NCBI RefSeq assembly: GCF_029335975.1
Contig: NZ_JARJMT020000129.1
Coordinates: 1 to 35,157, forward strand
Reading direction: 5' to 3'
DNA: 35,157 nt
Origin: Tepidimonas sp.
GTDB lineage: Bacteria > Pseudomonadota > Gammaproteobacteria > Burkholderiales > Burkholderiaceae_C
The first letter of the stretch is position 1. Each line of letters opens with the position of its first letter. The notes below the pieces were generated by a model. It was given only the letters and a program-made list of their open reading frames with translations, was not told the DNA's origin and made no database searches. The position numbers were made by a program, and so were the translations under genes. Of this stretch, positions 17,203-25,719 are shown piece by piece.

Positions 17203-18105
17203 ATGAACCGCACCCCCCGCGACCTGTCCCACGTGGCCCCGCCGGACCGGGCCGAAATCCTCTCCCAGGCACTGCCCTACATTCGCCGCTACCACGGCAA
17301 GACGATGGTCGTCAAATACGGAGGCAACGCGATGACCGACCCTGCGCTGCAGGCGGCCTTCGCCGAGGACGTGGTGCTGCTCAAGCTGGTCGGCATCCAC
17401 CCGGTCGTGGTGCACGGCGGCGGTCCGCAGATCGAGACGCTGCTCAAGCGTCTGGGCAAAGAAGGCCGTTTCGTGCAAGGCATGCGCGTGACCGACGCCG
17501 AGACGATGGAGGTGGTCGAGTGGGTGCTGGCCGGCGAGGTGCAGCAAGACATCGTCGGCCTGATCAACCGCGCCGGCGGCAAGGCGGTCGGCCTGACCGG
17601 CCGCGACGGCGCGATGATCCGGGCGCGCAAGCTGCGCATGGTGGACCTCAACGACCCCAGCGTCGAGCACGACGTCGGCCAGGTCGGTGACATCGTCTCG
17701 ATCGACCCCAGCGTGGTGCGCGCGCTGCAGGAGGACCAGTTCATCCCGGTGATCAGCCCGATCGGCTTCGGCGAGCACAACGAGAGCTACAACATCAACG
17801 CCGACGTCGTGGCGGCCAAGCTCGCCACCGTGTTGCAGGCCGAAAAGCTGCTGATGCTGACCAATATCCGCGGCGTGCTGGATAAAGACGGCCAGTTGTT
17901 GCCCGAGTTGACACCGCGGCGCATCGACGAGCTGGTGGCCGACGGCACCATCAGCGGGGGCATGATCCCCAAGATCGCTGGCGCGCTGGACGCAGCCAAG
18001 AGCGGCGTCAAGGCGGTGCACATCATCGACGGGCGCGTGCCGCACGCCATCTTGCTGGAGGTGCTGGGCGACCAGCCATTTGGCACGATGATCCGCTCGC
18101 ACTGA
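17203..18105 (+). CDS. argB: Acetylglutamate kinase
   Basis: ArgB phosphorylates N-acetylglutamate with ATP, the second step of arginine synthesis. The 300-residue protein has the amino-acid kinase fold with [10 protein letters not shown] (the lysine stabilises the transferred phosphate), [10 protein letters not shown] (glycine loop), [10 protein letters not shown], the substrate segment [13 protein letters not shown] and GGMIPKI near the end. The start [20 protein letters not shown] fits betaproteobacterial ArgB. No Shine-Dalgarno sequence precedes ATG 17203, and only 38-50 bp separate it from the start of the divergent CYTH-CHAD gene, so its promoter must be very compact or lie within that gene's 5' end. 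No other arg gene is in the window. Confidence 0.97.
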   Translation: MNRTPRDLSHVAPPDRAEILSQALPYIRRYHGKTMVVKYGGNAMTDPALQAAFAEDVVLLKLVGIHPVVVHGGGPQIETLLKRLGKEGRFVQGMRVTDAETMEVVEWVLAGEVQQDIVGLINRAGGKAVGLTGRDGAMIRARKLRMVDLNDPSVEHDVGQVGDIVSIDPSVVRALQEDQFIPVISPIGFGEHNESYNINADVVAAKLATVLQAEKLLMLTNIRGVLDKDGQLLPELTPRRIDELVADGTISGGMIPKIAGALDAAKSGVKAVHIIDGRVPHAILLEVLGDQPFGTMIRSH

Positions 18106-18156
18106 CAGGGTCATCGATTTGGCGCTCAGGGGGCAGGGGCAGCGGCTCCACTGGGT

Positions 18157-18193
18157 CAGACCCAGGCGGAGACGGCTGGGGTCTGCGGGTTTT
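18157..18193 (+). terminator. Likely terminator after argB
   Basis: CAGACCC (18157-18163) pairs with GGGTCTG (18179-18185), extendable by AG/CT with one bulged base, and is followed by CGGGTTTT. The T-run is short. A competing hairpin TGGGTC/GACCCA overlaps its left arm. Confidence 0.45.
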
Positions 18194-18209
18194 CCCTAGT
18201 ATTTGGGGA

Positions 18210-18237
18210 TTGACACTTCTGTGTTCCTCTCTAGAAT
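18210..18237 (+). promoter_or_regulatory. Sigma-70 promoter of the tetR/beta-oxidation operon
   Basis: TTGACA (18210-18215) is a perfect -35 box and TAGAAT (18232-18237) matches the -10 consensus at 5 of 6, with a 16-base spacer. Transcription would start near 18244, about 27 bases before the tetR start at 18271. Confidence 0.75.
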
Positions 18238-18239
18238 AG

Positions 18240-18253
18240 AACGACCGTTCGTT
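18240..18253 (+). promoter_or_regulatory. TetR-family operator over the transcription start
   Basis: AACGA (18240-18244) and TCGTT (18249-18253) form an inverted repeat with a 4-base spacer. The surrounding GAACGACCGTTCGTTTT is typical of operators for TetR/AcrR-type repressors. It overlaps the predicted start site, so binding would block transcription of tetR and the genes behind it. Confidence 0.75.
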
Positions 18254-18270
18254 TTATTTTGGAGCTGTGC

Positions 18271-18921
18271 ATGGCTGACATCGACGCCGCCCATGCGGCG
18301 GCCCGCGCACGCGGTCGCCGGGCTGGTCGCGCCCCACACAAAGGGCAGCAGACCAAGGCCGCCATCATCGATGCGGCCCTCGGGCTGGCCTCTCAGGTCG
18401 GGCTGGAGGGTCTGAGCATCGGTGCCATCGCCGAATTGATGGGCATGAGCAAATCCGGCGTCTTCGCACACTTCGGCTCGCGTGAAGAACTGCAGATCGC
18501 GGTGGTGCGTGAGTACCACGCGCGTTTCGAGCGCGATGTGTTCCGCCCGGCGCTGGCAGCGCCCCGCGGGCTGCCGCGGCTGCGCGCGCTGTTCGACCAC
18601 TGGATGCGCCAGACGTCGCTGGAGATCGACTCCGGTTGTATCTACATCAGCGGCGCGGTGGAGTTCGACGACCGCCCCGGCCCGGTGCGCGATGCCCTGG
18701 TGGAGACGGTCAACACCTGGCAGTCGGCCGTGCGTCGAGCCATTCGCATTGCCATCGACGAAGGCCATCTGCGCGCCGATGCCGACCCCGCGCAGATCGC
18801 CTTCGAAATCCACGGCCTGATCCTCGCGCTGCACTACGAGGCACGTTTTCTGCGCAGCCCGGCCGGACTGCACCATGCTCGCACCGGTTTCGACAACATT
18901 CTGGCGCGCTACCAGCCCTGA
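18271..18921 (+). CDS. TetR/AcrR family regulator of the beta-oxidation operon
   Basis: The 216-residue protein counted from ATG 18271 (GGAG at 18261-18264) has a basic N-terminal arm (ARARGRRAGRAPHKGQQTK), then the TetR helix-turn-helix at about residues 28-75: IIDAALGLASQVGLEGLSIG..AELMGMSKSGVFAHFGSREEL. The rest is the ligand-binding, dimerising domain, with CIYISGAVEFDDRPGPVRD resembling a C-terminal domain found in this group (TetR_C). By position it most likely represses itself and the downstream acyl-CoA genes, with an acyl-CoA or fatty acid as inducer; that is inference. The gap to the dehydrogenase gene is 51 bp with no further promoter apparent. Confidence 0.92.
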   Translation: MADIDAAHAAARARGRRAGRAPHKGQQTKAAIIDAALGLASQVGLEGLSIGAIAELMGMSKSGVFAHFGSREELQIAVVREYHARFERDVFRPALAAPRGLPRLRALFDHWMRQTSLEIDSGCIYISGAVEFDDRPGPVRDALVETVNTWQSAVRRAIRIAIDEGHLRADADPAQIAFEIHGLILALHYEARFLRSPAGLHHARTGFDNILARYQP

Positions 18922-18972
18922 ACGCCAGCCCCTTCGATCCCTCACCCTCCACCCGCGTCCAAGGAGAGCACG

Positions 18973-20769
18973 ATGCCCCAGTACACCCCGCCCCTGCGCG
19001 ACATGCAATTCATGTTGCACGAAGTTTTTCACGTCGTCGACGAGCTCAAGGTCTGCCCGCCGCATGCCGAGGTGGACGCCGACACCATCAACGCGGTGTT
19101 GGAGGAAGGGGGCAAATTTGCCGCCGAGGTGGCTTTCCCCCTCAATATCAGTGGCGACACCGAGGGCTGCCGACTCGACAAGACCACCCACTCCGTCACC
19201 ACGCCGCAGGGCTTCAAGGCCGCGTACGAGCAGTATGTGGCTGGCGGCTGGCCCGCGCTGTCATGCGATCCGGCGTACGGCGGCCAGGGCCTGCCCTTCG
19301 TGGTCAACCAGTGTTTCTACGAGATGCTCAACAGCGCCAATCAGGCCTGGACCATGTACCCCGGTCTGAGCCATGGCGCCTACGAGTGTCTGCACGCCCA
19401 TGGCACCGAGGCGCAGAAAAAGCTGTTTCTGCCCAAGTTGGTCAGCGGCGAGTGGACCGGCACCATGTGCCTGACCGAGCCGCACTGCGGCACCGACCTG
19501 GGTCTGCTGCGCACCAAGGCCGAGCCACAGCCCGACGGCACTTACAAACTGACCGGCCAGAAGATCTTCATCTCCGCCGGCGAGCACGACCTGGCCGAGA
19601 ATATTGTCCACCTGGTGCTGGCGCGTCTGCCTGACGCACCGGCAGGCAGCAAGGGCATCAGCCTCTTTTTGGTGCCCAAGTTCCAGGTCAACCCCGACGG
19701 CTCGCTGGGCGAGCGCAACGCCATCTACTGCGGCGGTATCGAGCACAAGATGGGCATCCATGGCAACGCCACCTGCCAGATGATTCTGGACGGCGCCGTC
19801 GGCACTCTGGTCGGGCAGCCCAACAAGGGTCTGCAGGCCATGTTCGTGATGATGAATGCGGCGCGCCTGGGGGTGGGCAACCAGTCCGTGGGCTTGACCG
19901 AAGTCGCTTTCCAAAATGCGCTGGCCTATGCCAAGGACCGCATCCAGATGCGCAGCCTCTCGGGCCCCAAAGCCAAGGACAAGCCCGCCGACCCCATCAT
20001 CGTGCACCCAGATGTGCGCAAGATGCTGCTGACGGCCAAGGCCTACGCCGAGGGCGGGCGGGCCCTGTTGCTCTACTGCGCGCTGCTGCTGGACAAGGAG
20101 CTGCATCACCCTGATGAGAAGGTGCGCCAGGACAGCGCCGAGCTGCTGGCGCTGCTTACCCCCATCGCCAAAGCCTTCCTGACCGACAACGGGTTCGAGG
20201 CCACCAACCACTGCCTGCAGGTCTTCGGCGGCCACGGCTACATCAAGGAATGGGGCATGGAGCAGTATGTGCGCGATGCCCGCATCAACATGATCTACGA
20301 GGGCACCAACACCGTGCAGAGCCTGGACCTGCTGGGCCGCAAGGTGCTGGCCAACAGCGGCGCCACACTCAAGAAGTTCGGCAAGCTGGTCGCCGCCTTG
20401 GTGGAGGAAGAAGGCGTCAACGAGAAGATGGCCGAGTTCATCAACCCGCTGGCCTACCTGGGCGAGCAGATGACCAAGTTCACCACCGAGATCGGCTTCA
20501 AGGCGCTGCAAAACCCCGACGAGGCCGGAGCCGCTGCAGTGCCCTACCTGCGCGTGGCCGGTCATCTGGTGTTTGGCTACTTCTTTGCCCGCATGGCCTC
20601 GGTGGCGCTCAAGGCCATCGCCGCCGGCAGCACCGACCCCTTCTACACCGCCAAGCTGCAGACGGCGCGCTTTTATTTTGCGCGCCTGTTCCCGGAGACG
20701 GCGACGCTGATGCGCTTGGCCCGCAGCGGCAGCGCAGTGCTCATGGACACCGACGCCGCCTTGGCCTGA
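18973..20769 (+). CDS. Acyl-CoA dehydrogenase with C-terminal extension
   Basis: The flavoenzyme makes the 2,3-double bond of acyl-CoA, the first step of beta-oxidation. The 598 residues include the short N-terminal domain (PPLRDMQFMLHEVF), typical of the long subfamily; the N-terminal/middle parts with MCLTEPHCGTDLG and KIFISAGEHD; and the C-terminal helical part with FGGHGYIKEWGMEQYVRDARI. Glu443 in MIYEGTN stands at the catalytic base position of short/medium-chain enzymes. A last domain of about 120 residues (from FTTEIGFKALQNPDEAG) matches the extra acyl-CoA dehydrogenase C-terminal domain. AAGGAG precedes the ATG. Chain-length preference cannot be read from sequence, and this is not the 815-residue FadE of E. 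coli. Confidence 0.95.
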   Translation: MPQYTPPLRDMQFMLHEVFHVVDELKVCPPHAEVDADTINAVLEEGGKFAAEVAFPLNISGDTEGCRLDKTTHSVTTPQGFKAAYEQYVAGGWPALSCDPAYGGQGLPFVVNQCFYEMLNSANQAWTMYPGLSHGAYECLHAHGTEAQKKLFLPKLVSGEWTGTMCLTEPHCGTDLGLLRTKAEPQPDGTYKLTGQKIFISAGEHDLAENIVHLVLARLPDAPAGSKGISLFLVPKFQVNPDGSLGERNAIYCGGIEHKMGIHGNATCQMILDGAVGTLVGQPNKGLQAMFVMMNAARLGVGNQSVGLTEVAFQNALAYAKDRIQMRSLSGPKAKDKPADPIIVHPDVRKMLLTAKAYAEGGRALLLYCALLLDKELHHPDEKVRQDSAELLALLTPIAKAFLTDNGFEATNHCLQVFGGHGYIKEWGMEQYVRDARINMIYEGTNTVQSLDLLGRKVLANSGATLKKFGKLVAALVEEEGVNEKMAEFINPLAYLGEQMTKFTTEIGFKALQNPDEAGAAAVPYLRVAGHLVFGYFFARMASVALKAIAAGSTDPFYTAKLQTARFYFARLFPETATLMRLARSGSAVLMDTDAALA

Positions 20770-20794
20770 TCCCCCCGTGCCGAGGAGACGACCC

Positions 20795-21226
20795 ATGCGC
20801 TACCGCATCGCAGCCTTGTTGCTGGCCCTGGCCACCCCGGCCTGGGCCAACCCCACCCCCGTCGGCCGCTGGCACACCATCGACGACGACACCAAGGAAG
20901 TCAAAAGCGAGGTCGTCATCACCGAGCAGGATGGTGTGCTGACCGGGCGTGTCGAGAAGCTGTTGCGTAAGGGTGCCGACCCCAACCGCCGCTGCACCGC
21001 CTGCACCGACGACCGCAAGGATCAGCCCATCGTCGGGCTGGAGATCATCCGCGGTGTGCGACAGGTGCCGGGCAAGGCGGTCTGGGAGGGCGGCACCATC
21101 CTCGACCCCGAAAACGGCAAGACCTACCATGTGCGTCTGACCCCGGTGGAGGGCGGCGCCAAGCTGGAGGTGCGCGGCTCCATCCTGTTTATCGGCCGCA
21201 CGCAGACCTGGGTGCGCGCGAACTGA
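20795..21226 (+). CDS. Exported DUF2147 protein
   Basis: The protein has 143 residues counted from ATG 20795, with GAGGAG a few bases upstream. A signal peptide (MRYRIAALLLALATPAWA) is followed by a mature part opening with PVGRWHTIDDDTKEVKSEVVI, the normal start of DUF2147. The central C-TAC pair (RRCTACTDD), the segment QPIVGLEIIRG and the ending GSILFIGRTQTWVR also fit this family of about 120-150 residues, thought to form a small beta-barrel that may bind a lipid. It lies inside the beta-oxidation operon, 25 bp after the dehydrogenase gene and 28 bp before the next. The function is unknown; a role in envelope handling of fatty acids is speculation. Confidence 0.88.
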   Translation: MRYRIAALLLALATPAWANPTPVGRWHTIDDDTKEVKSEVVITEQDGVLTGRVEKLLRKGADPNRRCTACTDDRKDQPIVGLEIIRGVRQVPGKAVWEGGTILDPENGKTYHVRLTPVEGGAKLEVRGSILFIGRTQTWVRAN

Positions 21227-21254
21227 CGCGCCCCGCCCATTGCAAGGATTCATC

Positions 21255-23666
21255 ATGTCCCGATTCACCGTCAAACGCGTCGCCGTGCTCGGCGCCGGCG
21301 TCATGGGGGCGCAGATCGCCGCGCACCTGGTCAACGTCAAGGTGCCGGTGGTGCTGTTCGACCTGGCCAAAGACGGCGCTGACCAGAGCGCGATCGCCCG
21401 CCAGGCCATTGCCAACCTCAAAAAAATGAAGCCCAGCCCGCTGGGTGTGGCCGACGACGCCGACCTGATCCGGCCGGCCAACTACGACGAGCACTTGGCT
21501 CTGTTGGGCGAGTGCGACCTCGTCATCGAGGCGATCGCCGAGCGCATGGACTGGAAGCACCAGCTCTACGCTCGCATCGCGCCACATTTGGCTGCACATG
21601 CCATTTTGGCCACCAATACCTCGGGCTTGCCCATCTGCCAGTTGGCCGAGCCGCTGACGACCGAGCTGCGGCCGCGCTTCTGCGGCATCCACTTCTTCAA
21701 CCCGCCGCGCTACATGCCGCTGGTGGAGCTGATCGCCGCGCCGCAGACGCGCGCCGACGTGCTCGATGCGCTGGAGGCGTTCGTCACCACGACGCTGGGC
21801 AAAAATGTGGTGCGCGCCAAGGACACCCCCAATTTCGTCGCCAACCGTATCGGGATTGCGGGGATGCTGTCGACGATGATCGAGGCGCAGCAGTATGGCC
21901 TGACCTTCGACGTCGTCGATGACCTGACTGGCAAGCGGCTCGGGCGTGCTTCCAGCGGCACCTTCCGAACCGCCGACGTGGTGGGGCTGGATACGCTGGC
22001 GCACGTCATCCGCACGATGCAGACCCAGTTGAGTCCTGAGACCGACCCGTTCTACCCGACGTTTGCCACGCCCAAGGTATTGCAGGCGCTGCTGGACAAG
22101 GGCCACCTGGGGCAGAAGACGAAGGCGGGCTTCTACAAGAAGGTCGGGCGCGATGTGTTGCGCTTCGACCTGGCCAGCGGCGACTATGTACCCGCTGGCG
22201 CCAAAGCCGATGAAGTCTATGGCCGCATGCTGAAAAAACCCGCGCCCGAGCGCCTGAAGCTGCTGCGCGGTGCCGAGGGGCCACAGGGCCGCTTTCTGTG
22301 GGCCATCCTGCGCAACGGCTTTCACTACGCCGCGCTGCACCTGCAGTCGATCGCCGAGACGGCGCGCGACGTCGATCAGGCGATGCGCTGGGGCTTTGGC
22401 ATGCAGCAGGGGCCGTTCGAGCTGTGGCAGCAGGCCGGCTGGCTGGAAGTGGCACGCATGGTGCAGGAAGACATCGACGCTGGCCGCGCGCTGTGTTCTG
22501 CGCCGCTGCCAGCCTGGGTATTCGAAGGTCCGGTGGCTGAACGCGGTGGTGTGCACCAGCCGGAGGGCTCATGGAACCCCACCACGGGCCGCTTCGAGCC
22601 GCCGCGCACCTTGCCGGTGCACGCGCGCCAGCTCTACCGCGAACGCGTCTTCGGCGAAGGCGGGCCGGATTGGCGCACCGATGGCGCCACGGTCTACGAA
22701 GACGATGCGATCCGCCTGTGGACGCTGCCGCACGCCGGGTTGGGTGACGTGCTGATCGCCAGCCTCAAGACCAAGATGCACGCCATCAGCCCTGCGGTGG
22801 TGGAGGGGCTGGATCGCGCGGTCGAGGAGGCCGAGGCACGCTTCGCGGGCCTGGTGCTGTGGTCGGGCGACGAGCCGTTTTCGGTCGGCGCCGATCTGCA
22901 AGCCACGCTGCCGGCGTTTGCTGCCATGGGCGTGCAGGCCATCGAGTCGGTGGAGGCCGAGATGCAGCGCGTCATGTTGCGACTGCGTTATGCCCAGGTG
23001 CCGACGGTGGCGGCGGTGCGCGGCATGGCCTTGGGCGGCGGCTGCGAGCTGGCCGTGCACTGTGCGCGCCGCGTCGCGCACATGGAAAGCTACATGGGGC
23101 TGGTGGAGGTGGGCGTTGGCCTGATCCCGGGCGCCGGCGGGCTGACCTACATCGCCCGCCGCGCCGCAGAAAACGCCCGCCACAGCACCGGCACCGATTT
23201 GCTGCCGTTTTTGACCGAGGGCTTCAAGGCCGCGGCGATGGCCACGGTGGGCACCAGCGCGCTGGAAAGCCGCAAGCTCGGTTACCTGCTGGAGAGCGAC
23301 GTGATCGTGCCGCACCGCGATGAACTGCTGTTTGTCGCGGTGCGCGAGGCGCAAGCCCTGGCCACGGGCGGCTACCGGCCGCCGCTGCAGCGCCGCTTCC
23401 CCGTGGCCGGTCGTTCAGGCAAAGCCACCATTCTGGGCTCGCTGGTCAATATGCGCGACGGCGGCTTCATCACTGCGTACGACTTCCATATCGCCAGCCG
23501 CATTGCCCATGTGGTCACAGGCGGTGACGTCGAGGCCGGCACGCTGGTGACCGAGGAATATCTGATGAAGCTGGAGCGCGAAGCGTTCTGCGCCCTCATC
23601 GTCCAACCCAAGACGCAGGCCCGCATCATGGCCTTGCTCGACAGCGGCAAGCCCCTGCGCAACTGA
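21255..23666 (+). CDS. 3-hydroxyacyl-CoA dehydrogenase/enoyl-CoA hydratase fusion
   Basis: The 803-residue protein carries out the hydration and NAD-dependent oxidation steps of beta-oxidation. Unlike FadB, the dehydrogenase part comes first: NAD-binding VLGAGVMGAQIAAHL at about residues 10-24, ATNTSGLPI, His146 in IHFFNPPRYMPLVEL (catalytic), and KDTPNFVANRIG. The crotonase part lies at about 490-720, with Glu598 in GGGCELAV and Glu618 in LVEVGVGLIPGAGG, 20 residues apart like the two catalytic Glu of FadB. ATG 21255 has AAGGA upstream; an upstream TTG in frame is less likely. The thiolase gene follows 19 bp later, so the pair may form an alpha-beta type complex as FadB-FadA does; that is inference. 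Confidence 0.94.
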   Translation: MSRFTVKRVAVLGAGVMGAQIAAHLVNVKVPVVLFDLAKDGADQSAIARQAIANLKKMKPSPLGVADDADLIRPANYDEHLALLGECDLVIEAIAERMDWKHQLYARIAPHLAAHAILATNTSGLPICQLAEPLTTELRPRFCGIHFFNPPRYMPLVELIAAPQTRADVLDALEAFVTTTLGKNVVRAKDTPNFVANRIGIAGMLSTMIEAQQYGLTFDVVDDLTGKRLGRASSGTFRTADVVGLDTLAHVIRTMQTQLSPETDPFYPTFATPKVLQALLDKGHLGQKTKAGFYKKVGRDVLRFDLASGDYVPAGAKADEVYGRMLKKPAPERLKLLRGAEGPQGRFLWAILRNGFHYAALHLQSIAETARDVDQAMRWGFGMQQGPFELWQQAGWLEVARMVQEDIDAGRALCSAPLPAWVFEGPVAERGGVHQPEGSWNPTTGRFEPPRTLPVHARQLYRERVFGEGGPDWRTDGATVYEDDAIRLWTLPHAGLGDVLIASLKTKMHAISPAVVEGLDRAVEEAEARFAGLVLWSGDEPFSVGADLQATLPAFAAMGVQAIESVEAEMQRVMLRLRYAQVPTVAAVRGMALGGGCELAVHCARRVAHMESYMGLVEVGVGLIPGAGGLTYIARRAAENARHSTGTDLLPFLTEGFKAAAMATVGTSALESRKLGYLLESDVIVPHRDELLFVAVREAQALATGGYRPPLQRRFPVAGRSGKATILGSLVNMRDGGFITAYDFHIASRIAHVVTGGDVEAGTLVTEEYLMKLEREAFCALIVQPKTQARIMALLDSGKPLRN

Positions 23667-23685
23667 ACCCGCGGAGACACCCGAC

Positions 23686-24921
23686 ATGAAAACCCGACAA
23701 GACGCCTACATCGTCGCGGCCACCCGCACACCGATCGGCAAGTCCCACAAGGGCTATTTTCGCCACACCCGCCCGGACGACCTGCTGGCGCACGTGTTGC
23801 GCGCCGCCGTGGCGCAGGTGCCGGGGCTGGATCCTGCGGCCATCGAAGACGTGATCTGCGGCTGCGCCATCCCCGAGGCGCAGCAGGGCTTGAACGTCGC
23901 GCGCATCGGCGCGGTGCTGGCCGGCCTGCCCAAGAGCGTGGGCGGCATCACCGTCAACCGTTTTTGCGCCTCGGGCTTGTCGGCGGTGCAGATGGCGGCC
24001 GACCGCATCCGTGTCGGCGAGGCCGATGTGATGATCGCCGCCGGCGTGGAGAGCATGAGCCTCGTGCCGATGATGGGCAACTCGCCCAGCCTATCGCCTG
24101 CGATCTTTGCCAATACCGACGATGTGGACGACTATGGCATCGCCTACGGCATGGGGCTGACCGCCGAGAAGGTGGCGCAGCAGTGGAAAGTCTCCCGCCA
24201 GGCGCAGGACGAATTCGCGCTGCAGTCGCACCAGCGCGCCATCCGCGCACAGCAGGCGGGCGAGTTCCGCGACGAGATCACACCGGTGGAGGTGCAGGAG
24301 CGCATGCTGGACCTCGATCGGGGTGAAGTCGACATCCAACGCCGCACCGTCGATCGTGACGAGGGCCCGCGCGCCGACACCACCCTGGAGGCCCTGGCCA
24401 AACTGCGCCCAGTGTTCGCCACGCCCCGCCGCCCCGATCTGACGCCCACCGGATTGGGCAGCGTCACGGCCGGCAACAGTTCGCAGACCTCGGATGGTGC
24501 CGGCGCCCTGATCTTGGCCAGCGAGGCTGCGGTGCAACGCTTCGGCCTGCAACCGCTGGCGCGCTTCGTCAGTTTCGCTGCGCGTGGGGTGCCGCCGCAC
24601 ATCATGGGCATCGGCCCGATCGAAGCCATCCCGGCGGCGCTGAAGGCCGCAGGACTGAAGCAGGACGACCTCGACTGGATCGAGCTCAACGAGGCGTTTG
24701 CCGCCCAATCGCTGGCGGTCATGAACCAGCTTGGGCTCGACCCCGCCAAGGTCAATCCCATGGGCGGCGCGATCGCGCTCGGCCACCCGCTGGGGGCCAC
24801 AGGCGCCATCCGCTCGGCCACCGTCGTGCACGCGCTGCGCCGCCACGGCCTGCGCTACGGCATGGTGACGATGTGCGTCGGCATGGGGCAGGGCGCGGCC
24901 GGCATTTTCGAGCGGGTATGA
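23686..24921 (+). CDS. Acetyl-CoA acyltransferase (3-ketoacyl-CoA thiolase)
   Basis: The thiolase splits 3-ketoacyl-CoA with CoA to give acetyl-CoA and a shortened acyl-CoA. The 411-residue length is typical. Catalytic residues are intact: Cys94 in NRFCASGL, the NEAFAAQ loop, His367 in GGAIALGHPLGATG and Cys397 in MCVGMGQGAAG. The context (dehydrogenase, hydratase and 3-hydroxyacyl-CoA dehydrogenase upstream) argues for degradation rather than acetoacetyl-CoA synthesis. Its stop codon overlaps ATG 24918, but the downstream gene more likely starts at 24939. Confidence 0.95.
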   Translation: MKTRQDAYIVAATRTPIGKSHKGYFRHTRPDDLLAHVLRAAVAQVPGLDPAAIEDVICGCAIPEAQQGLNVARIGAVLAGLPKSVGGITVNRFCASGLSAVQMAADRIRVGEADVMIAAGVESMSLVPMMGNSPSLSPAIFANTDDVDDYGIAYGMGLTAEKVAQQWKVSRQAQDEFALQSHQRAIRAQQAGEFRDEITPVEVQERMLDLDRGEVDIQRRTVDRDEGPRADTTLEALAKLRPVFATPRRPDLTPTGLGSVTAGNSSQTSDGAGALILASEAAVQRFGLQPLARFVSFAARGVPPHIMGIGPIEAIPAALKAAGLKQDDLDWIELNEAFAAQSLAVMNQLGLDPAKVNPMGGAIALGHPLGATGAIRSATVVHALRRHGLRYGMVTMCVGMGQGAAGIFERV

Positions 24922-24938
24922 TGCAGCAGGAGACTCCG

Positions 24939-25703
24939 ATGGCCGACATCCTCGAACACACCGAAGGCGGCGTGCTGACGCTGACCCTCAACCGCCCTGC
25001 CCGCAAAAACTCGTTGACCAGTGCCATGTATGCGACGCTGGCCGATGCCCTGGCGCGCTCGGTGACAGATGCCGCCGTGCGCGTCGCCGTCATCCAGGGC
25101 AACGAGGCCATGTTTTCGGCGGGCAACGACATCGAGGAGTTTCTCCACGCTCCGCCGGCCGGTGCCGACAGCCCGGTGTTTCGCTTTCTGCGCGGCATCG
25201 CCACCTTCCCCAAGCCGCTGGTGGCGGCGGTCTGCGGGCCGGCAGTCGGCATCGGCACCACGATGCTGTTTCACTGCGATCTGGTATACGCTGGCGATAA
25301 CGCGGCATTTTCCATGCCGTTCGTGAACCTGGGTCTGTGTGCCGAGGGGGCGTCCAGTCTGATCGCACCGCAAATGTTTGGTTACCACCGCGCGGCCGAG
25401 GCGTTGCTGCTGGGCGAGCCGATCTACGCCGAGGCGGCGCTGGAGGTAGGGCTGGTCAACAAGGTCTTGCCGCCGACCGAGGTCAACGCCTATGCCCAGC
25501 AGATCGCACGCAAGCTGGCCGCTAAGCCCCTGTCGTCGCTGGTGGAGACCAAGCGCCTGATGAAAGGCACCCAGCAGGACGCGGTGCTGCAGCGCATGAC
25601 CGAGGAGGGCGCAAGCTTCGGCCGCATGCTGCGCGAACCCGCGGCCAAAGAAGCCTTCTCGGCCTTCTTGGAGAAACGCGCGCCCGACTTCAGCCGGGTG
25701 TGA
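24939..25703 (+). CDS. Crotonase family, probable enoyl-CoA isomerase
   Basis: The 254-residue protein is started at ATG 24939 because AGGAG lies 7 bases upstream; ATG 24918 and 24921 are alternatives overlapping the thiolase stop. The crotonase fold shows in LTLNRPARKNSLT, AMFSAGNDIEEF (oxyanion hole) and AVCGPAVGIGTTMLFHCDLVYA. The two Glu of true hydratases are missing: the GGGCE position reads GIGTT and the PE position reads PF. Instead LGLCAEGASS carries Glu where Delta3-Delta2-enoyl-CoA isomerases of the ECI2/PaaG-like groups have theirs. An isomerase for unsaturated fatty acids is therefore more likely than a hydratase, and fits an operon that already has a hydratase domain. Confidence 0.85.
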   Translation: MADILEHTEGGVLTLTLNRPARKNSLTSAMYATLADALARSVTDAAVRVAVIQGNEAMFSAGNDIEEFLHAPPAGADSPVFRFLRGIATFPKPLVAAVCGPAVGIGTTMLFHCDLVYAGDNAAFSMPFVNLGLCAEGASSLIAPQMFGYHRAAEALLLGEPIYAEAALEVGLVNKVLPPTEVNAYAQQIARKLAAKPLSSLVETKRLMKGTQQDAVLQRMTEEGASFGRMLREPAAKEAFSAFLEKRAPDFSRV

Positions 25704-25719
25704 TGGGCAGGGGCCGACC

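Noticed and set aside
19261-20796. 511-codon minus-strand frame opposite the acyl-CoA dehydrogenase gene
   Set aside because: The dehydrogenase motifs are continuous on the plus strand; the antisense product has no recognisable feature.
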